From assembly GCA_944391255.1 (NCBI GenBank), contig CALXSW010000214.1, forward strand, positions 1 to 15,959: a stretch of DNA of 15,959 nucleotides, given 5' to 3'. The notes beneath the pieces were generated by a model, which searched no databases, was not told where the DNA came from, and was given only the letters and a program-made list of their open reading frames with translations. This DNA comes from an uncultured Clostridia bacterium (lineage in GTDB: Bacteria > Bacillota > Clostridia > UBA1381). Of the stretch, positions 13,756 through 15,959 are shown piece by piece. Made by a program: the position numbers and the translations under genes. Numbering within the stretch: the first letter of the stretch is position 1; the number at the start of each line of letters is the position of its first letter.

Positions 13756-14895
13756 ATGACTAACTCATTCTCAGATGTGGCAGCAAATGCGGCTCCAACA
13801 GTAGGCAAGCTTAGTGTTATCACAATGAAAGGCTGTGAGCAGTTTACTGCAAGAATTGATGAATATTTAAAGTCAATGCGCGGTGATGATGTAGACACAT
13901 ATGTAACTCATGTGACTTGTCCGAGATTCGGAACAGGCGAGGGAAAATGTGTTGTTGACGAAACGGTAAGAGGTCATGACGTGTATATTATATGTGACTG
14001 CTTTAATCATGGCGTTACATACAAAATGTACGGTTATGAGAACCATATGAGCCCTGACGACCATTATCAAGATCTTAAGAGGATCATATCGGCCATGGGC
14101 GGAAAAGCGCGCCGTGTTACTGTTGTTATGATGATGTTGTATGAGGGAAGACAGCACAGAAGAAGCGGACGCGAATCACTTGACGCGGCTTTGATGCTTC
14201 AGGAATTGACACAGATGGGCGTTGCAAACATTATAACGTTTGACGCGCACGATCCGCGTATATCAAACTCTATCCCGCTTTCAGGATTTGATGATGTACA
14301 GCCGACATATCAGATGATAAAAGCTATTACAAGAGCTATACCTGATATCAAGCTCAACAAGTTTGATACGATAGTTATATCGCCTGATGAAGGTGGTATG
14401 TCGAGATGTATGTATTACAGCTCAGTGCTCAAACTCGATTTGGGTATGTTCTATAAGCGTCGTGATTATTCACAGATAGTAAACGGAAAGAATCCGATCA
14501 TCGCCCATGAATATCTCGGCAGAGATGTTAAGGACAAGGATGTAGTTATAGTTGATGATATGATATCATCAGGTGAATCTATAATAGACGTAGGTAAGAA
14601 GCTTAAGGCGCAGGGCGCAAAGAGAATTTTTGTTTTTGCTACGTTTGGCTTGTTTGTAAACGGTCTTGAGGTAATGGAGGAGGCTTACAGAGAGGGCGTT
14701 ATAGATAAGATATTCACTACAAACCTTATTTACAGAAACCCTGGTCTTGCTTCACGTGAATGGTATTTTGAGGTTGATATGTCAAAATATGTATCATTGC
14801 TCATAAATACTCTTAACCATGATGAGACTATATCAGGACTTCTTAATCCTGTAAACAAGATCCACGCTCTCGTTGAAAGACTTGGAAATAAATAA
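13756..14895 (+). CDS. prs: Divergent ribose-phosphate pyrophosphokinase (PRPP synthetase)
   Basis: Probably makes PRPP from ribose 5-phosphate and ATP, feeding purine, pyrimidine, histidine and tryptophan synthesis. Prs landmarks are present: V71RGHDVYII, R132QHR135 where RQDR is usual, FDAHDPRI, SPDEGGMSRC, the catalytic K234RR236, and a PRPP loop V266DDMISSGES275 where DDMIDTAGT is usual. At 379 residues it is about 60 longer than the common 315-residue enzyme, with extra sequence at the N-terminus, around residues 55-65 and at the C-terminus. The ATG follows AAAAGGAG. It has its own promoter and terminator. Similar long, divergent Prs proteins are annotated in clostridia, as far as I recall. 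A non-enzymatic Prs-associated role or altered allostery is possible; the fold call is firmer than the activity. Confidence 0.85.
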   Translation: MTNSFSDVAANAAPTVGKLSVITMKGCEQFTARIDEYLKSMRGDDVDTYVTHVTCPRFGTGEGKCVVDETVRGHDVYIICDCFNHGVTYKMYGYENHMSPDDHYQDLKRIISAMGGKARRVTVVMMMLYEGRQHRRSGRESLDAALMLQELTQMGVANIITFDAHDPRISNSIPLSGFDDVQPTYQMIKAITRAIPDIKLNKFDTIVISPDEGGMSRCMYYSSVLKLDLGMFYKRRDYSQIVNGKNPIIAHEYLGRDVKDKDVVIVDDMISSGESIIDVGKKLKAQGAKRIFVFATFGLFVNGLEVMEEAYREGVIDKIFTTNLIYRNPGLASREWYFEVDMSKYVSLLINTLNHDETISGLLNPVNKIHALVERLGNK

Positions 14896-14909
14896 TTTGA
14901 ATATAATAA

Positions 14910-14948
14910 ATGCAGATAGCGAAAAATGTGCGCTGTCTGCATTTTTTT
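14910..14948 (+). terminator. Terminator after prs
   Basis: A 12-bp stem pairs 14910-14921 (ATGCAGATAGCG) with 14931-14942 (CGCTGTCTGCAT, one wobble pair), with a 9-base loop and seven T (14942-14948). Confidence 0.93.
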
Positions 14949-14979
14949 CTATTATTAATAAAATATTTACATATAGATA

Positions 14980-15008
14980 TTGATTTTTAGATAAATTCGT
15001 GTTATTAT
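14980..15008 (+). promoter_or_regulatory. Predicted sigma-A promoter for the membrane protein gene at 15083
   Basis: TTGATT (14980-14985), a 17-base spacer and TATTAT (15003-15008), with TGt before the -10 box. Transcription would start near 15015, giving a leader of about 68 bases. The prs terminator lies just upstream, so this is a new transcription unit. Confidence 0.7.
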
Positions 15009-15082
15009 ATTGAGTGTGCCAATATTACATACGATTCTTTATATATGATCAGGATCGTTAATACGAAAGGAGAAAAAAATAA

Positions 15083-15661
15083 ATGGCTAAAAAATATTCA
15101 TCAAATACATCGGGAAATTCACTTGTTATCGTTATGATCGTAGTGATAGTTGCAGTGCTTGCATTAGGAGTATGGGCTGTGTGGGGAACCATTTCTACTA
15201 ATGTGAGAAACAATCAGCTTGCAAACGGGGCAGAACCTACAGTAGAGGAACTGTCGGATCAGTCTGGAATGGAAATTGATGAGTTCCTTGCCCAGTATGG
15301 TGTTGCAGATCAAGGTCTTGACGGATCATCACTTATGTCAGAAATGACAGATCCTATGACATTGACAAATTACGCGTCATTTATGGGTGTGAGCCTTACA
15401 GAGGACGATTTTGCGGATTTCAAGACAACAAACGAGATAGCTGATGATGTGACAATGGATACAACAGATCCTGATATCAAGTCACAGTATTATATGTATG
15501 CATATCAGAAGCAGATGGAAGAGCAGGCAGCAGCGCAGGCGGCAAGTGAAGCGAGCGCTGACACTGCGGCAGATACTGCAACAGCAGATACAGCATCAAC
15601 AGATACAACATCAGCAGATACAACAGCAGATACAGCAACAACAGATACTGCTGCTGAATAA
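15083..15661 (+). CDS. Unrecognised single-pass membrane protein with Asp-Thr-rich tail
   Basis: I do not recognise this 192-residue protein. Residues 1-12 are a short polar, slightly basic segment, and 13-36 are one long hydrophobic helix without a lipobox or obvious cleavage site, so it is probably a membrane anchor with the rest outside the cell. Residues about 50-135 contain two loosely similar helical units (EELSDQSGMEIDEFLAQYGV and MTLTNYASFMGVSLTEDDF). From residue about 146 the sequence is Ala/Gln-rich and then a low-complexity tail with Asp-Thr seven times in 35 residues. It starts after AAAGGAG, has its own promoter, and is followed after 35 bases by a very acidic protein, so the two are probably one operon. 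A surface or envelope role is an inference from topology only. Confidence 0.8.
   Translation: MAKKYSSNTSGNSLVIVMIVVIVAVLALGVWAVWGTISTNVRNNQLANGAEPTVEELSDQSGMEIDEFLAQYGVADQGLDGSSLMSEMTDPMTLTNYASFMGVSLTEDDFADFKTTNEIADDVTMDTTDPDIKSQYYMYAYQKQMEEQAAAQAASEASADTAADTATADTASTDTTSADTTADTATTDTAAE
15557..15658 (+). repeat. Degenerate GCAGATACA-type repeats encoding the Asp-Thr tail
   Basis: Seven imperfect copies of a GAT/GAC-ACA/ACT core separated by 6-12 bases of Ala, Thr and Ser codons. The copies keep the reading frame. Such short in-frame repeats are prone to length change. Confidence 0.7.
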
Positions 15662-15696
15662 TGAGATTTAAATGAAGTTAAGAAAGGATCATTGTC

Positions 15697-15959
15697 ATGA
15701 GTGAAGAAAATAAGAATCTGAATGAAGAAGAGAAGGAAACTGAAGCTGTAGAAAACGAAGCTGTAGAAAACGAAGCTGCAGAAACAGCTGAGGTTACAGA
15801 AACTGAAACTACTGAGCCAGCTGAAACATCAGAGATACCGGAAGCAGAAATGGCAGAGGAAGCAAATGAAGCTGTATCTGATGAAGAAGTGAATGAGATG
15901 CCGGAAACAGAAGGGATCGAATTTACGGAAAATGCAGAGGGAATAGAGTTAGAAGAAAA
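15697..15959 (+). CDS. Very acidic, Glu-rich protein, N-terminal part (continues past window)
   Basis: The frame opens with ATG 15697 behind AGAAAGGA (15681-15688) and stays open to the right edge, giving 87 residues and a partial codon. It begins MSEENKNLNEEEKETEAVEN. I count 34 Glu and one Asp in 87 residues against two Lys, with many Ala, Thr and Val, and no hydrophobic segment so far. The first part contains an exact 15-base tandem repeat (15742-15786). This is likely a disordered N-terminal extension in front of a domain that lies outside the window. In this kind of context such extensions can precede a membrane segment or a folding enzyme, but nothing visible decides it. Probably cotranscribed with the membrane protein 35 bases upstream. 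Confidence 0.8.
   Translation, partial: MSEENKNLNEEEKETEAVENEAVENEAAETAEVTETETTEPAETSEIPEAEMAEEANEAVSDEEVNEMPETEGIEFTENAEGIELEE
15742..15786 (+). repeat. 15-bp tandem repeat in the acidic protein gene
   Basis: GAAGCTGTAGAAAAC occurs at 15742-15756 and 15757-15771 exactly, and a third copy (GAAGCTGCAGAAACA) at 15772-15786 has two changes. It codes for EAVEN, EAVEN, EAAET and keeps the frame. Confidence 0.9.

Overview
The window is an ordinary stretch of chromosome from a low-to-moderate GC, endospore-forming member of the Firmicutes, most likely class Clostridia and possibly the Ruminococcaceae/Oscillospirales (the family-level guess is weak). The basis is: SpoVAD, SpoVAE and SpoVT (endospore genes), strong AGGAGG-type ribosome binding sites, the gene order rplI-dnaB and tilS-ftsH, infC-rpmI-rplT with a long leader, and a meso-diaminopimelate dehydrogenase. 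I see no prophage, insertion sequence, CRISPR array, tRNA or rRNA.

Layout. 1-5312 (+): the end of rplI (L9), dnaB, tilS, ftsH and a small DUF1858-type redox-disulfide protein. A terminator lies between dnaB and tilS, and a promoter overlaps the end of tilS in front of ftsH. 5435-6421 (-): ddh, with its own promoter and a shared bidirectional terminator facing the DUF1858 gene. 6705-9116 (+): an amino-acid ABC importer (lipoprotein binding protein, permease, ATPase), with an intergenic hairpin after the binding protein and a strong terminator at the end. 9235-10622 (+): spoVAD-spoVAE without spoVAC. 10628-11404 (-): a ZIP-family metal transporter meeting spoVAE tail to tail. 11501-12865 (+): the infC-rpmI-rplT operon, with a strong promoter, an attenuator-like leader, an AUU start codon for infC and a strong terminator. 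12996-13532 (+): spoVT. 13756-14895 (+): a divergent, enlarged PRPP synthetase with tandem promoter-like repeats upstream. 15083-15959 (+): an unrecognised single-pass membrane protein with an Asp-Thr-rich tail, followed after 35 bases by a very acidic protein that runs off the window.

How the genes relate. Most are housekeeping: replication (DnaB), translation (L9, TilS, IF3, L35, L20), membrane proteolysis (FtsH), cell wall/lysine (Ddh), nucleotide precursors (Prs) and solute import. The three sporulation genes sit in two separate places. Clear vegetative promoters were found for ftsH, ddh, the ABC importer, infC, prs and the 15083 gene, and every one carries a TGn extended -10 element.

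I did not find a convincing new system. The points most worth a second look are the spoVAD-spoVAE pair without spoVAC, the divergent Prs with altered motifs and a possible hairpin over its ribosome binding site, the unknown membrane protein/acidic protein pair at the right edge, and the attenuator plus AUU start of infC.
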